From Microbacterium lushaniae (GTDB lineage: Bacteria; Actinomycetota; Actinomycetes; Actinomycetales; Microbacteriaceae): a stretch of 64,000 nt of DNA. Positions 1 through 9,744 of this stretch are shown here, in pieces. Each line of letters opens with the position of its first letter. The stretch's first letter is position 1. The stretch spans positions 2,232,001-2,296,000 of the forward strand of contig NZ_CP044232.1 of NCBI RefSeq assembly GCF_008727775.1. Reading direction: 5' to 3'. The notes below the pieces were generated by a model that was not told the origin of the DNA, searched no databases, and saw only the letters and a program-made list of their open reading frames with translations. The position numbers and the translations under genes were made by a program.

Positions 1-381
1 CTGGCTTTCAGCGCGATCGGCGCTCCGCTCATCGAATTCGTCGATCTCTTCACGTCCCAGGCGACCCCGAAGTGGAACGCCGCGTGGAAGTGCGCGCAAG
101 GCGCGGTGGAGTTCGTCGAGACGGCCGCCCTGGAACAGATCACGATCGAGGAGGTGATCGAAGCCGCCTATGCAGCGCCCGACACAGCGAAGAGTTGCGG
201 CGAGCTGGCATCCGAGGCCAGGAGGATCACGGGAAAACCCCCCGCACGACGCGCCGTACTCACGACAGCCGACGACCTCATCAGGGCATCCTCCGAACTC
301 GACGAGGTTCCTCGCCCCGCCGCTGCACGTTCGCTGCTCGACGCGTATTGCCGCGTGGCGCCCAGCCGACTCGGCTGTTGA
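1..381 (+). CDS. C-terminal part of an unrecognised protein (5' end outside window)
   Basis: The frame is open from the first base to a TGA at 379-381 and gives about 126 residues. Codons have strong GC3 bias in the first two thirds, and the peptide looks helical (APLIEFVDLF, AALEQITIEEVIEAAY), which is why I treat it as the end of a real gene. The last third is richer in Arg and Pro and less convincing. I do not recognise a family. The following 164 bases to the tRNA hold no gene, only a probable tRNA promoter. Confidence 0.4.
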   Translation: MAFSAIGAPLIEFVDLFTSQATPKWNAAWKCAQGAVEFVETAALEQITIEEVIEAAYAAPDTAKSCGELASEARRITGKPPARRAVLTTADDLIRASSELDEVPRPAAARSLLDAYCRVAPSRLGC

Positions 382-529
382 GGCCGGAGCCGCATCTCCA
401 CGGTCTCGTCAGGCCGGCCGGCCGGGTGCACGGAGCGGCTTGCGGCGGCACGCGGGAAGAGAGACGCAGCAGCGTCGCTCCCCCGTCCGACGGTCGGGTT
501 ATCCCCCTGTCGGTGTCACAGCGCTCGCC

Positions 530-535
530 TAGACT
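530..535 (+). promoter_or_regulatory. Candidate -10 element of tRNA-Leu
   Basis: TAGACT ends 10 bases before the first base of the tRNA. Spacing suits a short-leader tRNA transcript. No convincing -35 was found. Confidence 0.4.
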
Positions 536-545
536 GAAGCCACTC

Positions 546-627
546 GCGGGAGTGGTGGAATTGGCAGACACGCAGGATTTAGGTTCCTGTGCCTCCGGGC
601 ATGTGGGTTCAAGTCCCACCTTCCGCA
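546..627 (+). tRNA. tRNA-Leu (anticodon UAG)
   Basis: The 5' strand GCGGGAG pairs with CTTCCGC at 620-626, followed by discriminator A at 627. The anticodon stem is CAGGA/TCCTG around the loop TTTAGGT, which places UAG in the anticodon. The T arm is GTGGG-TTCAAGT-CCCAC. There is an extended variable region, as expected for a class II tRNA-Leu. The CCA end is not encoded. It reads CUA and, by wobble, other CUN codons. Confidence 0.95.
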
Positions 628-679
628 CGGGGACGCTCTGTACCCGCCCTCTCCGCCGACCGAAACGACGGGACAATCC

Positions 680-1450
680 GTGATCACGCACGCCGCGCTC
701 ATCCCCTGGCTCGACCCCGAGACGATCATCACGGCCGCCGGGCCCTGGGCACTGCTGGTGGTGTGCCTCATCATCTTCGCCGAGACGGGGCTCCTGGTCG
801 GGTTCCTCCTTCCCGGCGACACGCTGCTGATCATGGCCGGCCTGCTCTCGCACCCGTCGGCCATCGCCCCTCACGGCGTCTTCGGCATCAACGTGTGGGT
901 CGTGGGGCTCCTGATCGGCCTGGCCGCCTTCGTCGGCGGCGAGGTCGGATACCTCATCGGCCACAAGGCCGGCCCCGCGATCTTCGAGCGCAAGGAATCG
1001 GGCCTGTTCAGCGTGAAGAACGTCGAGCGCACCAATGCGTTCTTCGAGCGGTTCGGCGGGCTCACCGTCATCCTCGCCCGCTTCGTCCCGATCGTGCGCA
1101 CCTTCGCCCCGATCGCGGCCGGGGTGGGCCACATGAACAAGTGGAAGTACACCCTCTACAACCTCGTCGGCGCGCTCATCTGGGGCTTCGGATTGACGGT
1201 GCTCGGGTACGGCATCGGCCTCATCCCGGGCGTCGGCGACTTCGTGGCCGAGTACATCGACGTGATCCTGCTCGTCGCCGTCGCCGGCACGATCGGGTTC
1301 GTCGCGTTCCACTACTTCCGCGAGCGCGCCGCCGCCAAGCGGGCCCCGCACGGCGGCGACCCCGAGACGGATGCCGCCGAGGCGCGGTCGCTCACCCTCG
1401 ACGCCGACACGTTCGAGCAGCCGCACTCCCCCGACGCCCCGAAGGGCTGA
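680..1450 (+). CDS. DedA family membrane protein
   Basis: A 256-residue polytopic inner-membrane protein of the DedA/SNARE-associated family, members of which act in lipid carrier recycling and membrane homeostasis. Hallmarks visible here are FAETG (33-37), LLPGD (43-47) and the Arg-rich re-entrant motif ILARFVPIVRTFAP (131-144, with R134 and R140). Hydrophobic segments lie near 22-60, 75-95, 155-185 and 195-225, followed by an acidic cytoplasmic tail. The GTG start at 680 gives a normal family N terminus. The substrate cannot be read from sequence. Its stop lies 2 bp from the stop of the convergent ku gene, so there is no room for a separate terminator. Confidence 0.88.
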   Translation: MITHAALIPWLDPETIITAAGPWALLVVCLIIFAETGLLVGFLLPGDTLLIMAGLLSHPSAIAPHGVFGINVWVVGLLIGLAAFVGGEVGYLIGHKAGPAIFERKESGLFSVKNVERTNAFFERFGGLTVILARFVPIVRTFAPIAAGVGHMNKWKYTLYNLVGALIWGFGLTVLGYGIGLIPGVGDFVAEYIDVILLVAVAGTIGFVAFHYFRERAAAKRAPHGGDPETDAAEARSLTLDADTFEQPHSPDAPKG

Positions 1451-1452
1451 GC

Positions 1453-2451
1453 TCAGGAGGCCTTCGCGGCCTTCTTCTTCGCGGGCGTCTTGGACGCCGG
1501 GCTCTTGGACGCAGAGCTCTTCGACGCCGTGCTCGTGGACGTCGAAGACTTCGATGCGGGCTTGCTCTTGGCGCTGGACGACTTCCCCGACGTTCCCGAC
1601 TTCGACGAGTCGGATGCGGCGGACCCCGGCTTCTTGGCAGCCGAGCCCCCCTTGCCGTCCCGCGCGGCGCGACTGCGCTCCACGCTCGCACGCAGGGCCT
1701 CCATGAGGTCGATGACCTCGCCGCCGGAGTCCTCTTCCTCGGCTTCCCCGAAGGTGGCTGCGGTGTCCAGCGCGTCGCCCTGCTCCAGCTTGGCGTCGAT
1801 GAGGGTGCGCAGCTCCGCCTGGTACTCGTCGGTGAACTCCTCCGGGTCGAAGTCCTTCGCGAAGCTGTCGACGAGTGCCGCCGACATCTCCAGTTCCTTT
1901 GCCGAGATCCGCACCGACTCATCCAGCGCCGGGAAGGATGCTTCGCGCACCTCGTCGGCCCACAGAAGGGTCTGCAGCACGAGCACGTCGCCGCGCACGC
2001 GCAGGGCGGCCAGCCGCGTCTTCTGCCGCAGCGAGAACCGGACGATCGCGGTGCGGTCGGTGTCCTCCAGCGTGCGGCGCAGCAGCACGTACGCCTTGGG
2101 CGAGGCGGAGTCGGGCTCGAGGTAGTACGCGCGATCCAGGGTGAGCAGGTCGACCTGGTCGCTGGGCACGAACTCCACCACGTCGATCTCGCGGCTGCGC
2201 TCGGAGGGCAGGGAGTCCAGATCCTCCTTGGTCAGGACGACCGTGCGCTCACCGTCGTCGTAGGCCCGGTCGATGTCGGAGTACGGCACGACCTCGCCGT
2301 CCACCTCGCAGATGCGCTGGTAGCGGATGCGGCCACCGTCTTTGTTGTGCACCTGATGCAGCGGCATGTCGTGGTCCTCGGTCGCGGAGTACACCTTGAC
2401 CGGCACGTTCACGAGCCCGAAGGTCAGCGCACCTTTCCAGATCGCCCTCAT
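1453..2451 (-). CDS. ku: Ku protein (non-homologous end joining)
   Basis: Bacterial Ku binds DNA double-strand ends as a homodimer and recruits LigD. The N terminus MRAIWKGALTFGLVNVPVKV is typical of the family and fixes the ATG at 2451; a GTG 15 bp upstream (2466) would add MFTGG-type residues that are not typical. The Ku core occupies about residues 1-255. A tail of about 70 residues follows (about 262-332), built almost only of Ser, Ala, Lys and Pro and ending KTPAKKKAAKAS. Such basic tails in other bacterial Ku proteins add DNA-binding strength. The gene diverges from ligD with 67 bp between start codons, which keeps both NHEJ partners together. Confidence 0.95.
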   Translation of the reverse strand: MRAIWKGALTFGLVNVPVKVYSATEDHDMPLHQVHNKDGGRIRYQRICEVDGEVVPYSDIDRAYDDGERTVVLTKEDLDSLPSERSREIDVVEFVPSDQVDLLTLDRAYYLEPDSASPKAYVLLRRTLEDTDRTAIVRFSLRQKTRLAALRVRGDVLVLQTLLWADEVREASFPALDESVRISAKELEMSAALVDSFAKDFDPEEFTDEYQAELRTLIDAKLEQGDALDTAATFGEAEEEDSGGEVIDLMEALRASVERSRAARDGKGGSAAKKPGSAASDSSKSGTSGKSSSAKSKPASKSSTSTSTASKSSASKSPASKTPAKKKAAKAS

Positions 2452-2518
2452 CCCACCAGTGAACACCTGTCACAGCAATCCCCGAAACCCCTTGCGTCCG
2501 CGCCGCTACGGTGGTGCC

Positions 2519-5113
2519 ATGGCCGCGGGTGAACAGACGGTGCGCATCGAAGGGCGGCGACTGCGCATCACGAACCTCGACAAGGTGCTCTACCCCGAGA
2601 CCGGCACCACAAAGGGCGAGGTCATCGCGTACTACACCCGCATCGCCCCCGTACTCATCCCGCACGTGACGGGGCGCCCGGTCACGCGCAAGCGCTGGCC
2701 CGACGGCGTGGGCACGGAGGATGACCCGGGCATGTCGTTCTTCGCGAAGGATCTGGAAGCCGGTGCACCGTCGTGGGTGCAGCGCCGAGCGATCCCGCAC
2801 TCCTCCGGCCCCAAGGACTATCCGCTCGTGGGGGACGTGCCCACCCTCGTCTACCTCGCCCAGGTGGCGAGCCTCGAACTGCACGTGCCGCAGTGGCGGT
2901 TCACCCCCGACGGGGAGCGCGGCAATCCCGACCGGCTCGTGCTCGACCTCGACCCCGGGCCCGGCGTCGGGCTCGCCGAGTGCGCGGAGGTGGCCCGCCA
3001 GGCGCGCGCCATCCTCACCGACATGGGCATGGAGCCCTACCCGGTCACCAGCGGCAGCAAGGGCATCCACCTGTACGCGCCGCTGCCCGGTGAGCAGTCG
3101 AGCGACGCGATCACGGCGTTCGCGAAGGAGCTGGCCCGCGCGATCGAGGCGGACTCCCCCGACCTCGTCGTCAGCCAGATGGCCAAGTCCGCCCGCCCGG
3201 GGAAGGTCTTCATCGACTGGAGTCAGAACAACGGCGCCAAGACCACGATCGCGCCGTTCTCGCTGCGCGGGCGCGCCCACCCCACCGTCGCCGCGCCCCG
3301 CACGTGGGACGAGCTCGACGACCCGGAGCTGCGCCACCTCCTGTTCTCCGAGGTGCTGGAGCGGGCGGAGGCCTCCGGCGACCCGATGGCCGCACTGGGA
3401 TTCACCGCCGGCGCGCGCGCCGCGGAGGAGGGTCCCCTGGGTCAGTACATCGCCAAGCGCACCGCCGGCGCCACGCCCGAGCCGGTGCCGGCCAACCCCG
3501 CCGGCACCACGGCATCCGGGGGCCTGCCGCGCTTCGTGATCCAGGAGCACCACGCCACCCGCCTGCACTGGGACCTGCGCCTGGAGCGCGACGGGGTGCT
3601 GGCCAGCTGGGCCGTCCCCAAGGGCGTTCCCGCCACGACCGCGCGAAACAACCTGGCGGTGCAGACCGAAGACCACCCGATGGAGTACGCGACGTTCGCC
3701 GGCACGATCCCTGCCGGTCAGTACGGCGCGGGCTCCATGACGATCTGGGACGAGGGCCGCTACGAGCTGGAGAAGTGGCGCGACGACGAGGTCATCTTCA
3801 CCCTCGAAGGGCGCCCGGGCGGTCCGCTCGGGCGCGTCCGCCTCGCCCTCATCCGCACCGACGGCAGCGGCGAGAAGTCGACGTGGCTGCTGCACCGGAT
3901 GAAGACGGATGCCGCGGGCCATCCGCAGTCCGACGGCGCGCCCGTCGTCCCCACCGACGCCGACGACGCCCCGCGGGCACCCACCCACGAGCCGACCGCG
4001 CCCGTGGTCCCCATCGATGCCGACGACCCCGCCCCGCCCGCCCCCGCCGACGACGCCGCCGATCCGCCCGCCACCGGTGCGGACGACGCCGATCCGCCGG
4101 AGCCCGGCGGCGACGCCGCCACGATCCCGCCGCGCGCCGGGCTGCGGCCGATGCTCGCCACCACGGCGACCCCGGCGATCGCGCGCCAGGCCGCGCGGCG
4201 CTGGTCCGGCGAAGGTGACGCGTGGGTGGAGGCGAAGTGGGACGGCATCCGTGCGATCGGGGTGTGGGACGGGCAGCGACTGCACCTGCGCGCCCGCAGC
4301 GGCAACGACATCACCGCGAAGTACCCCGAGCTGACCACCGTCGACCTGGGTCTCGGCCCCGGCTCCGCGGTGATCGACGGTGAGATCGTCGCCCTGGACG
4401 GCCAGGGTCGGCCGAGTTTCCCGCTGCTGCAGACCCGCATGAACCTCGCCAAGCCCCGAGAGATCGCCCGCGAGGCACCGCGCACCCCGGTGAAGCTCTT
4501 CCTCTTCGATCTCCTCGCCCGTGGCGGGCGGGATCTGGCGTCCCGAGCGCTCCGCGAACGCCGTCGCGCCCTGGAGGAGTTCGCCGCCTCCGCATCCGGG
4601 CCGCTCGTGCTCCCCCCGGTGTTCGACGACGTCGACGCCGCGCTCGCGGCCAGCGGCAGTCTGGGTCTGGAGGGAATCGTCGTGAAAGACCCTGCGTCGC
4701 CGTACCGGCGCGGCGAGCGCTCGGAGCAATGGCTCAAGGTCAAGCTCACGCGCACGCAGGAGGTCGTCATCGGCGGCGTCCGCCCCGGCAAGGGCGGGCG
4801 CAGCGGCACGATCGGCTCCCTCCTGCTGGGCGTGCCCGGCGACGACGGCCTGCACTACGCCGGCCGCGTCGGGTCGGGCTTCAGCGAGGCCACCCTCGCG
4901 CACCTGGAGGCTCAGCTGACTCCGCGCCGCACAGACGAGAACCCGTTCGTCGACGTGCCGCGCGCCGACGCCAGCGACGCACTGTGGGTGCGACCCGATC
5001 TCGTCGGCGAGGTGGAGTTCGCCGAGTTCACCCCCGGCGGCATCCTGCGCCACGCCCGCTGGCGGGGCCTGCGGCCCGACAAGGCGCCGGACGAGGTCGT
5101 CAGGGAGTCGTGA
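2519..5113 (+). CDS. ligD: LigD: multifunctional NHEJ DNA ligase (polymerase-phosphoesterase-ligase)
   Basis: An 864-residue fusion with the mycobacterial domain order. The primase-like polymerase domain (about 1-300) carries the metal-binding DLDPGPG motif at D143/D145. The 3'-phosphoesterase domain starts near 338 and has HHATRLHWDLRLE from H344. An acidic Asp/Ala/Pro linker (about 476-538, containing two VVP-x-DADD units) leads to the ATP-dependent ligase domain with the adenylated lysine K573 in EAKWDG and motif V near SEQWLKVK. ATG 2519 follows TACGGT (2507-2512) by exactly 6 nt, so the mRNA is probably leaderless; longer starts would run into the divergent ku gene. Partner of Ku. Confidence 0.96.
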   Translation: MAAGEQTVRIEGRRLRITNLDKVLYPETGTTKGEVIAYYTRIAPVLIPHVTGRPVTRKRWPDGVGTEDDPGMSFFAKDLEAGAPSWVQRRAIPHSSGPKDYPLVGDVPTLVYLAQVASLELHVPQWRFTPDGERGNPDRLVLDLDPGPGVGLAECAEVARQARAILTDMGMEPYPVTSGSKGIHLYAPLPGEQSSDAITAFAKELARAIEADSPDLVVSQMAKSARPGKVFIDWSQNNGAKTTIAPFSLRGRAHPTVAAPRTWDELDDPELRHLLFSEVLERAEASGDPMAALGFTAGARAAEEGPLGQYIAKRTAGATPEPVPANPAGTTASGGLPRFVIQEHHATRLHWDLRLERDGVLASWAVPKGVPATTARNNLAVQTEDHPMEYATFAGTIPAGQYGAGSMTIWDEGRYELEKWRDDEVIFTLEGRPGGPLGRVRLALIRTDGSGEKSTWLLHRMKTDAAGHPQSDGAPVVPTDADDAPRAPTHEPTAPVVPIDADDPAPPAPADDAADPPATGADDADPPEPGGDAATIPPRAGLRPMLATTATPAIARQAARRWSGEGDAWVEAKWDGIRAIGVWDGQRLHLRARSGNDITAKYPELTTVDLGLGPGSAVIDGEIVALDGQGRPSFPLLQTRMNLAKPREIAREAPRTPVKLFLFDLLARGGRDLASRALRERRRALEEFAASASGPLVLPPVFDDVDAALAASGSLGLEGIVVKDPASPYRRGERSEQWLKVKLTRTQEVVIGGVRPGKGGRSGTIGSLLLGVPGDDGLHYAGRVGSGFSEATLAHLEAQLTPRRTDENPFVDVPRADASDALWVRPDLVGEVEFAEFTPGGILRHARWRGLRPDKAPDEVVRES

Positions 5114-5116
5114 GCC

Positions 5117-6031
5117 TCACGCGTGGCGCGCGTCGTCGTGCTCGACGTGCCCCGCCGGCTCCAGCTGGAACGTGGAGTGCGCGACGTCGAAGTGGTCCGA
5201 CAGGCATCCCTGCAGCGACGACAGGACGCGCCCGGACCCTTCGCTGCGCAGACACTCCTCGTCGACGACGACGTGCGCGCTGAACACGGGGGCGCCGCGC
5301 GTGAGCTGCCACACATGCACGTCATGCACTCCCACCACCCCGGGGGTGCCGAGGATGTGATCGCGGATCTCCTGCACGTGCATGCCGTCAGGCGTCGACT
5401 CCCACAGCACCGATCCGACCTCGCGGAGCAGCCCGACCGCACGCGGCACGATCATGGCGGCGATCAGGAGTGAGGCCACCGCATCCGCCGGGGCCCATCC
5501 GGTCAGCAGGATCACGATGGCCGCGACGATGACGGCGGCCGAGCCGAGCAGGTCTCCCAGCACCTCGAGGTAGGCGCCGCGCACATTGATGCTGCGCCGC
5601 TGAGCGCTGCTGAGCAGCCACATCGAGACGGCGTTGGCGACGAGACCCGCGACGGCGACGGCGAGCATCAGCCCGCCGACGATCTCGGTGTCGCCCGGCT
5701 CGATGAGCCGCAGGATCGCCTCCACCGCGACCCACGCCGACAGGGCGATCAGGATGACCCCGTTGACGAGGGCACCGAAGACCTCGGCGCGCCGGTAACC
5801 GAAGGTGCGCCGGTCGTTCGCCGGCCGGGCGGCCAGCGTGCTGGCCACCAGGGCGATCACGAGGGCTGCGGCATCGGTGAACATGTGCGCCGCATCGGCG
5901 AGCAGCGCGAGCGAGCCCGACAGGGCGGCACCGGCGACCTGCACGACCATGACCACCGTCGTGATCGCGAGCGAGATCGCCAGCAGGCGGCGATTGCTCG
6001 CCCCGCGGATCCCGGGCGCGTGATCGTGCAT
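5117..6031 (-). CDS. Cation diffusion facilitator (CDF) family metal exporter
   Basis: A 304-residue secondary transporter that exports Zn2+ or related divalent cations in exchange for protons. The N terminus is His-containing (MHDHAPG). Six hydrophobic segments run from about residue 20 to 205; the segment with AHMFTDAAAL carries the HxxxD metal site typical of CDF helix II, and a matching site is near YLEVLGDLLG. The C-terminal cytoplasmic domain holds VHDVHVWQLT, a conserved CDF motif. ATG 6031 lies 7 nt after TAACCT on the minus strand and also has a GGGGA element, so it is preferred over longer reading. It converges on ligD with 3 bp between the stops. Metal specificity is inferred only. 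Confidence 0.92.
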   Translation of the reverse strand: MHDHAPGIRGASNRRLLAISLAITTVVMVVQVAGAALSGSLALLADAAHMFTDAAALVIALVASTLAARPANDRRTFGYRRAEVFGALVNGVILIALSAWVAVEAILRLIEPGDTEIVGGLMLAVAVAGLVANAVSMWLLSSAQRRSINVRGAYLEVLGDLLGSAAVIVAAIVILLTGWAPADAVASLLIAAMIVPRAVGLLREVGSVLWESTPDGMHVQEIRDHILGTPGVVGVHDVHVWQLTRGAPVFSAHVVVDEECLRSEGSGRVLSSLQGCLSDHFDVAHSTFQLEPAGHVEHDDARHA

Positions 6032-6108
6032 GTTCCCCAGGTTAGAACCGGCGCACCGGCCACGCCCCGCTTTCGCCCAGTCGGGAACGGTAACGATTCT
6101 CGCTCGCG

Positions 6109-6708
6109 TCAGATGCGCTCCAGCAGCGGCACGAGGGCGGCGAAGGCCCGCGCCCGGTGCGACAGGGCGTTCTTCTCGGCAGCCGACCACTCGCCCACCG
6201 TCCGCTCCGCCCCGGGCTCCTGACCGTCGGGGATGAAGATCGGGTCGTACCCGAATCCGCCCTCCCCGGATGCTGCGCCGGCGAGGCGCCCGGACCAGCG
6301 GCCCTCGACGGTGTCTTCGCCGCCCCCCGGCATCACGAGCGCGATCGTGGAGACGAAGTGAGCCGTGCGATGCGGGTCGGCGACGTCGGAGAGCTGGTCG
6401 AGCAGGAGCGTCACGTTGGCCGCGGCATCCTTGGCGTGCCCGGCCCAGTATGCCGAGAAGACGCCAGGTGAACCGCCGAGCACGTCCACGCACAGGCCCG
6501 AGTCATCCGCCAGCGCCGGGAGCCCCGTGTGCGCTGCTGCGGCGCGGGCCTTGATGAGGGCGTTCTGCGCGAAGGTCACGCCGTCTTCGACGGGCTCGGG
6601 CCCGTCGTAGCCGATGACCTCGAGGTCGGGGCGCACGGCGGCGACGATCGCACGGAACTCCTCGACCTTGTGCGGGTTGTGGGTTGCGAGGACGACCTGC
6701 CCTGCCAT
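6109..6708 (-). CDS. rdgB: XTP/dITP diphosphatase (RdgB/HAM1 family)
   Basis: A 199-residue nucleotide-pool sanitising enzyme that hydrolyses dITP, XTP and related non-canonical purine triphosphates to the monophosphates. N-terminal ATHNPHKVEEF, the LADDSGLCVDVLGG core (catalytic Asp pair) and the GGFGYDPIF motif are all present. The ending EWSAAEKNALSHRARA is family typical (K-N-x-x-SHR). It starts 3 bp after the rph stop, a coupling of RNase PH and RdgB common in Actinobacteria; the two genes are surely one transcript. Confidence 0.95.
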   Translation of the reverse strand: MAGQVVLATHNPHKVEEFRAIVAAVRPDLEVIGYDGPEPVEDGVTFAQNALIKARAAAAHTGLPALADDSGLCVDVLGGSPGVFSAYWAGHAKDAAANVTLLLDQLSDVADPHRTAHFVSTIALVMPGGGEDTVEGRWSGRLAGAASGEGGFGYDPIFIPDGQEPGAERTVGEWSAAEKNALSHRARAFAALVPLLERI

Positions 6709-6711
6709 GGC

Positions 6712-7446
6712 TCAGCCCGCCAGGGCGGCGGCCTGGGCGTCACGCAGGTCGGCGCATCCGGCCACGCCGAGTTCGAGCAGGCGGTCGAGCTCCCGCTTGT
6801 CGAACGGCGCACCCTCCGCGGTGCCCTGCACCTCGACGAACAGGCCGCGTCCGGTGACGACGACGTTCATGTCGGTCTCGGCGCGCACGTCCTCGACGTA
6901 CGCGAGGTCGAGCATGGGCGTTCCGTCGATGATGCCCACCGACACGGCGGCGACGGAGTCGTGCAGCACTTCGGAGCGCTGGGCGATGAACTTGCGCTCC
7001 TTGCCCCACGCAATGGCATCCGCCAGCGCGACGTACGCCCCGGTGATCGCGGCGGTGCGCGTGCCGCCGTCGGCCTGCAGCACGTCGCAGTCCAGGACGA
7101 TGGTGTTCTCGCCGAGGGCCTTGGTGTCCACGACGGCGCGCAGGGCGCGGCCGATCAGGCGTGAGATCTCGTGCGTGCGTCCCCCGACGCGGCCCTTGAT
7201 GCTCTCGCGGTCGTTGCGGTCGTTGGTGGCACGGGGCAGCATCGCGTACTCGGCGGTGACCCACCCCTTGCCCTTGCCGGTGAGCCAGCGCGGCACGCCG
7301 TTGGTGAACGAGGCGGTGCACAGCACGCGTGTGCCACCGAAGCTGATGAGCGCCGAGCCCTCGGCGTGGCTGGACCAGTTCCGCTCGATCGTGATGGGAC
7401 GCAGCTGGTCGACGGCGCGGCCGTCTGCGCGGGTGATGTCGGTCAT
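6712..7446 (-). CDS. rph: Ribonuclease PH
   Basis: A 244-residue phosphorolytic 3'-5' exoribonuclease that trims the 3' ends of tRNA precursors, working as a hexamer. The N terminus [19 protein letters not shown], the phosphate-binding region [22 protein letters not shown] and the stretch [29 protein letters not shown] match the family along its whole length. ATG 7446 is preceded by an AAAGG element. First gene of the rph-rdgB pair; the roughly 80-bp gap to murI probably contains its promoter. Confidence 0.96.
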   Translation of the reverse strand: MTDITRADGRAVDQLRPITIERNWSSHAEGSALISFGGTRVLCTASFTNGVPRWLTGKGKGWVTAEYAMLPRATNDRNDRESIKGRVGGRTHEISRLIGRALRAVVDTKALGENTIVLDCDVLQADGGTRTAAITGAYVALADAIAWGKERKFIAQRSEVLHDSVAAVSVGIIDGTPMLDLAYVEDVRAETDMNVVVTGRGLFVEVQGTAEGAPFDKRELDRLLELGVAGCADLRDAQAAALAG

Positions 7447-7524
7447 GGGATGCCTTTCATTCGGGTGTCTCCCTCTTCTGCGGACGTTCGGGTCGATCTC
7501 CCGCAGAGGAGGGAAGGGTGCGCG

Positions 7525-8343
7525 TCAGCGCGGAATCTCGATCGCGCCGGTCTGCACGAGCTGCACGTCGCGCACCTCGCGGCCCATCAGCCGGTGGGCC
7601 AGGCGCACGAAGTCGTCGACGGAGGCGCCGGTGGCCTCGTACACGTGGGATGCCACGGCGTCCGCTCCGGCGAGCAGGTCGCGGCCCACCAGCTGGCGGT
7701 ACACGTCCTTCGCGGTCTCGGTGTCGCTGGAGACGAGGCTCACGTCCGGTCCCATGACGTAGCTGATCGCGCCCTCCAGGAACGGGTAGTGCGTGCAGCC
7801 GAGCACGAGCGTGTCCACGCCGGCGTGGCGCAACGGCGCGAGGTACTCCTCGGCGACGTCCAGGACCTCGGGCGAGTCGGTGACGCCGGCTTCTACGAAC
7901 TCCACGAAGCGGGGGCAGGCCTGAGCGAACACCGAGAGGCGCTCATTGACCTCGAGCATGTCCTGGTAGGCGCCGGAAGAGATCGTGCCCTCGGTGCCGA
8001 TCACGCCGATGCGGCCGTTGCGCGTGGTCGACATGGCCGTGCGCACGGCCGGGCCGATGACCTCGACCACGGGCACGTCGTAGCGTTCGCGCGCATCCCG
8101 CAGCATCGCCGCCGATGCCGTGTTGCACGCGATGACGAGCATCTTCACGCCCTGCTCGACGAGGGAGTCGAGTACCTCGAGGGAGTACCGTCGCACGTCG
8201 GCGATGGGCTTCGGCCCGTACGGGGAGCGCGCCGTGTCGCCGACGTAGAGGATGGATTCGCGGGGCAGCTGCGCCGAGACGGCACGTGCGACGGTGAGTC
8301 CACCGACCCCCGAGTCGAAGATCCCGATGGGCGCGTCATCCAC
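7525..8343 (-). CDS. murI: Glutamate racemase
   Basis: A 272-residue cofactor-independent racemase that supplies D-glutamate for peptidoglycan. Both catalytic cysteines are visible, in VIACNTASA and LGCTHYPFL, along with the N-terminal [15 protein letters not shown] and [11 protein letters not shown] signatures. The GTG at 8343 directly precedes the conserved N terminus ([15 protein letters not shown]). A TAGGGT hexamer sits 8 nt upstream on the minus strand. It diverges from pncB across 57 bp. Confidence 0.95.
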   Translation of the reverse strand: MDDAPIGIFDSGVGGLTVARAVSAQLPRESILYVGDTARSPYGPKPIADVRRYSLEVLDSLVEQGVKMLVIACNTASAAMLRDARERYDVPVVEVIGPAVRTAMSTTRNGRIGVIGTEGTISSGAYQDMLEVNERLSVFAQACPRFVEFVEAGVTDSPEVLDVAEEYLAPLRHAGVDTLVLGCTHYPFLEGAISYVMGPDVSLVSSDTETAKDVYRQLVGRDLLAGADAVASHVYEATGASVDDFVRLAHRLMGREVRDVQLVQTGAIEIPR

Positions 8344-8400
8344 GAGAAACCACCCTACCCGCGTGCGCCTGGGCGCCGGATCCGTGGATAGGGTGACGGC

Positions 8401-9744
8401 ATGACCGCGAGCTCCGCCCTGCACACCGACCGGTACGAGCTGACGATGCTGGACGCCGCCCTGCGCGACGGCACCGCGCAGCGCAGGTGCGTGTTCGAGG
8501 TGTTCGGCCGTCGCCTCCCCGGCGCCCGCCGCTTCGGCGTGGTGGCCGGAACCGGGCGCCTCCTCACCCTCCTGCGCGACTTCCGCTTCGGCGACGACGA
8601 ACTGCGGTTCCTGCGCGACGAGAAGATCGTGGATGCCGACACGCTCGACTACCTCGCCGGCTACCGCTTCACCGGCAACCTGACCGGATATCGCGAAGGC
8701 GAGCTGTACTTCCCCGGCTCGCCCATCCTGACGGTGGAGGGCACCTTCGCCGAGGCGGTCGTGCTGGAGACCCTCGTCCTGTCGGTGCTGAACCACGACT
8801 CGGCGATCGCGTCGGCGGCCGCTCGCATGAGCCTGGCCGCCGGAGACCGTCCGCTCGCGGAGATGGGCTCGCGTCGCGCGGGCGAGGATTCCGCGATCGC
8901 GGCGGCCCGCGCCGCCTACATCGCCGGTTTCAGCGCTACGAGCAATCTCGCCGCCGGCCGGCGCTGGGGCATCCCCACGATGGGAACGGCAGCCCACGCG
9001 TGGACGCTCCTGCACGACAGCGAGGAGGATGCGTTCCGCTCGCAGATCGAGGCGCTGGGCACCGACACGACACTACTGGTGGACACCTTCGACATCCGCA
9101 CCGGCGTGGAGACGGCCGTGCGCGTGGCCGGCACCGGCCTGGGCGGCGTCCGCATCGACTCCGGCGACCTGCCCACCGTGGCCGCCGACGTGCGTGCCCA
9201 GCTGGATTCGCTCGGCGCCACCGGCACCCGCATCACGGTCACCAGCGACCTGGACGAGTTCGCGATCGCGGCACTGGCCGCCTCCCCGGTGGATTCCTAC
9301 GGTGTCGGCACGTCGGTGGTCACCGGCTCCGGAAGCCCGACCGCCGGAATGGTGTTCAAGCTCGTCGCCCGCCAGGACGACGCCGGCGCGTGGATCGGCG
9401 TGGCGAAGGCGTCCACCGACAAGGCCTCACGCGGCGGCCGGAAGGCCGCGTTCCGCACGCGGGAGGACGGCGTGGCCACGAGCGAACTCGTCGTCGTCTC
9501 CGACGGCTACGAAGAGCTCGACGATGCCGCCGCACACCCCGACGCTCGCGCGCTGCAGGTTCCGCTGGTCGTCCGTGGCGACATCGATGCCGCTGCCGAA
9601 GGCCCGGCGGGCGTCGCAGCGGCCCGCGCGCACCACCTGCGCGTGCGTGAGGAGCTGCCGGTGCGCGCACTGGCGCTCAGCCGCTCCGATCCGGCCCTGC
9701 CGACGGTCTTCACCGAGGCGGCCGAGGTCGCCGGTCAGGTCTGA
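8401..9744 (+). CDS. pncB: Nicotinate phosphoribosyltransferase
   Basis: A 447-residue enzyme of the Preiss-Handler NAD salvage route that makes nicotinate mononucleotide from nicotinate and PRPP. Features are [15 protein letters not shown] at the N terminus, the [13 protein letters not shown] region, [21 protein letters not shown] (with the His that is phosphorylated in the family) and [13 protein letters not shown] 8401 lies exactly 6 nt after TAGGGT (8389-8394), so a leaderless transcript is likely. The last 10 bp overlap the end of the convergent DUF3039 gene. Confidence 0.94.
   Translation: MTASSALHTDRYELTMLDAALRDGTAQRRCVFEVFGRRLPGARRFGVVAGTGRLLTLLRDFRFGDDELRFLRDEKIVDADTLDYLAGYRFTGNLTGYREGELYFPGSPILTVEGTFAEAVVLETLVLSVLNHDSAIASAAARMSLAAGDRPLAEMGSRRAGEDSAIAAARAAYIAGFSATSNLAAGRRWGIPTMGTAAHAWTLLHDSEEDAFRSQIEALGTDTTLLVDTFDIRTGVETAVRVAGTGLGGVRIDSGDLPTVAADVRAQLDSLGATGTRITVTSDLDEFAIAALAASPVDSYGVGTSVVTGSGSPTAGMVFKLVARQDDAGAWIGVAKASTDKASRGGRKAAFRTREDGVATSELVVVSDGYEELDDAAAHPDARALQVPLVVRGDIDAAAEGPAGVAAARAHHLRVREELPVRALALSRSDPALPTVFTEAAEVAGQV

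Noticed and set aside
546..627. tRNA-Leu as an integration (att) site
   Set aside because: No integrase, no repeated tRNA 3' end and no change in composition on either side.
2249..5053. A 934-codon open frame antisense to ligD
   Set aside because: Its peptide is Arg/Gly/Val-rich without motifs. The opposite strand encodes all LigD domains. Long antisense frames are expected at this GC content.
7447..7524. Riboswitch or leader RNA before rph
   Set aside because: The 78-bp gap shows no stable structure or known motif by eye.
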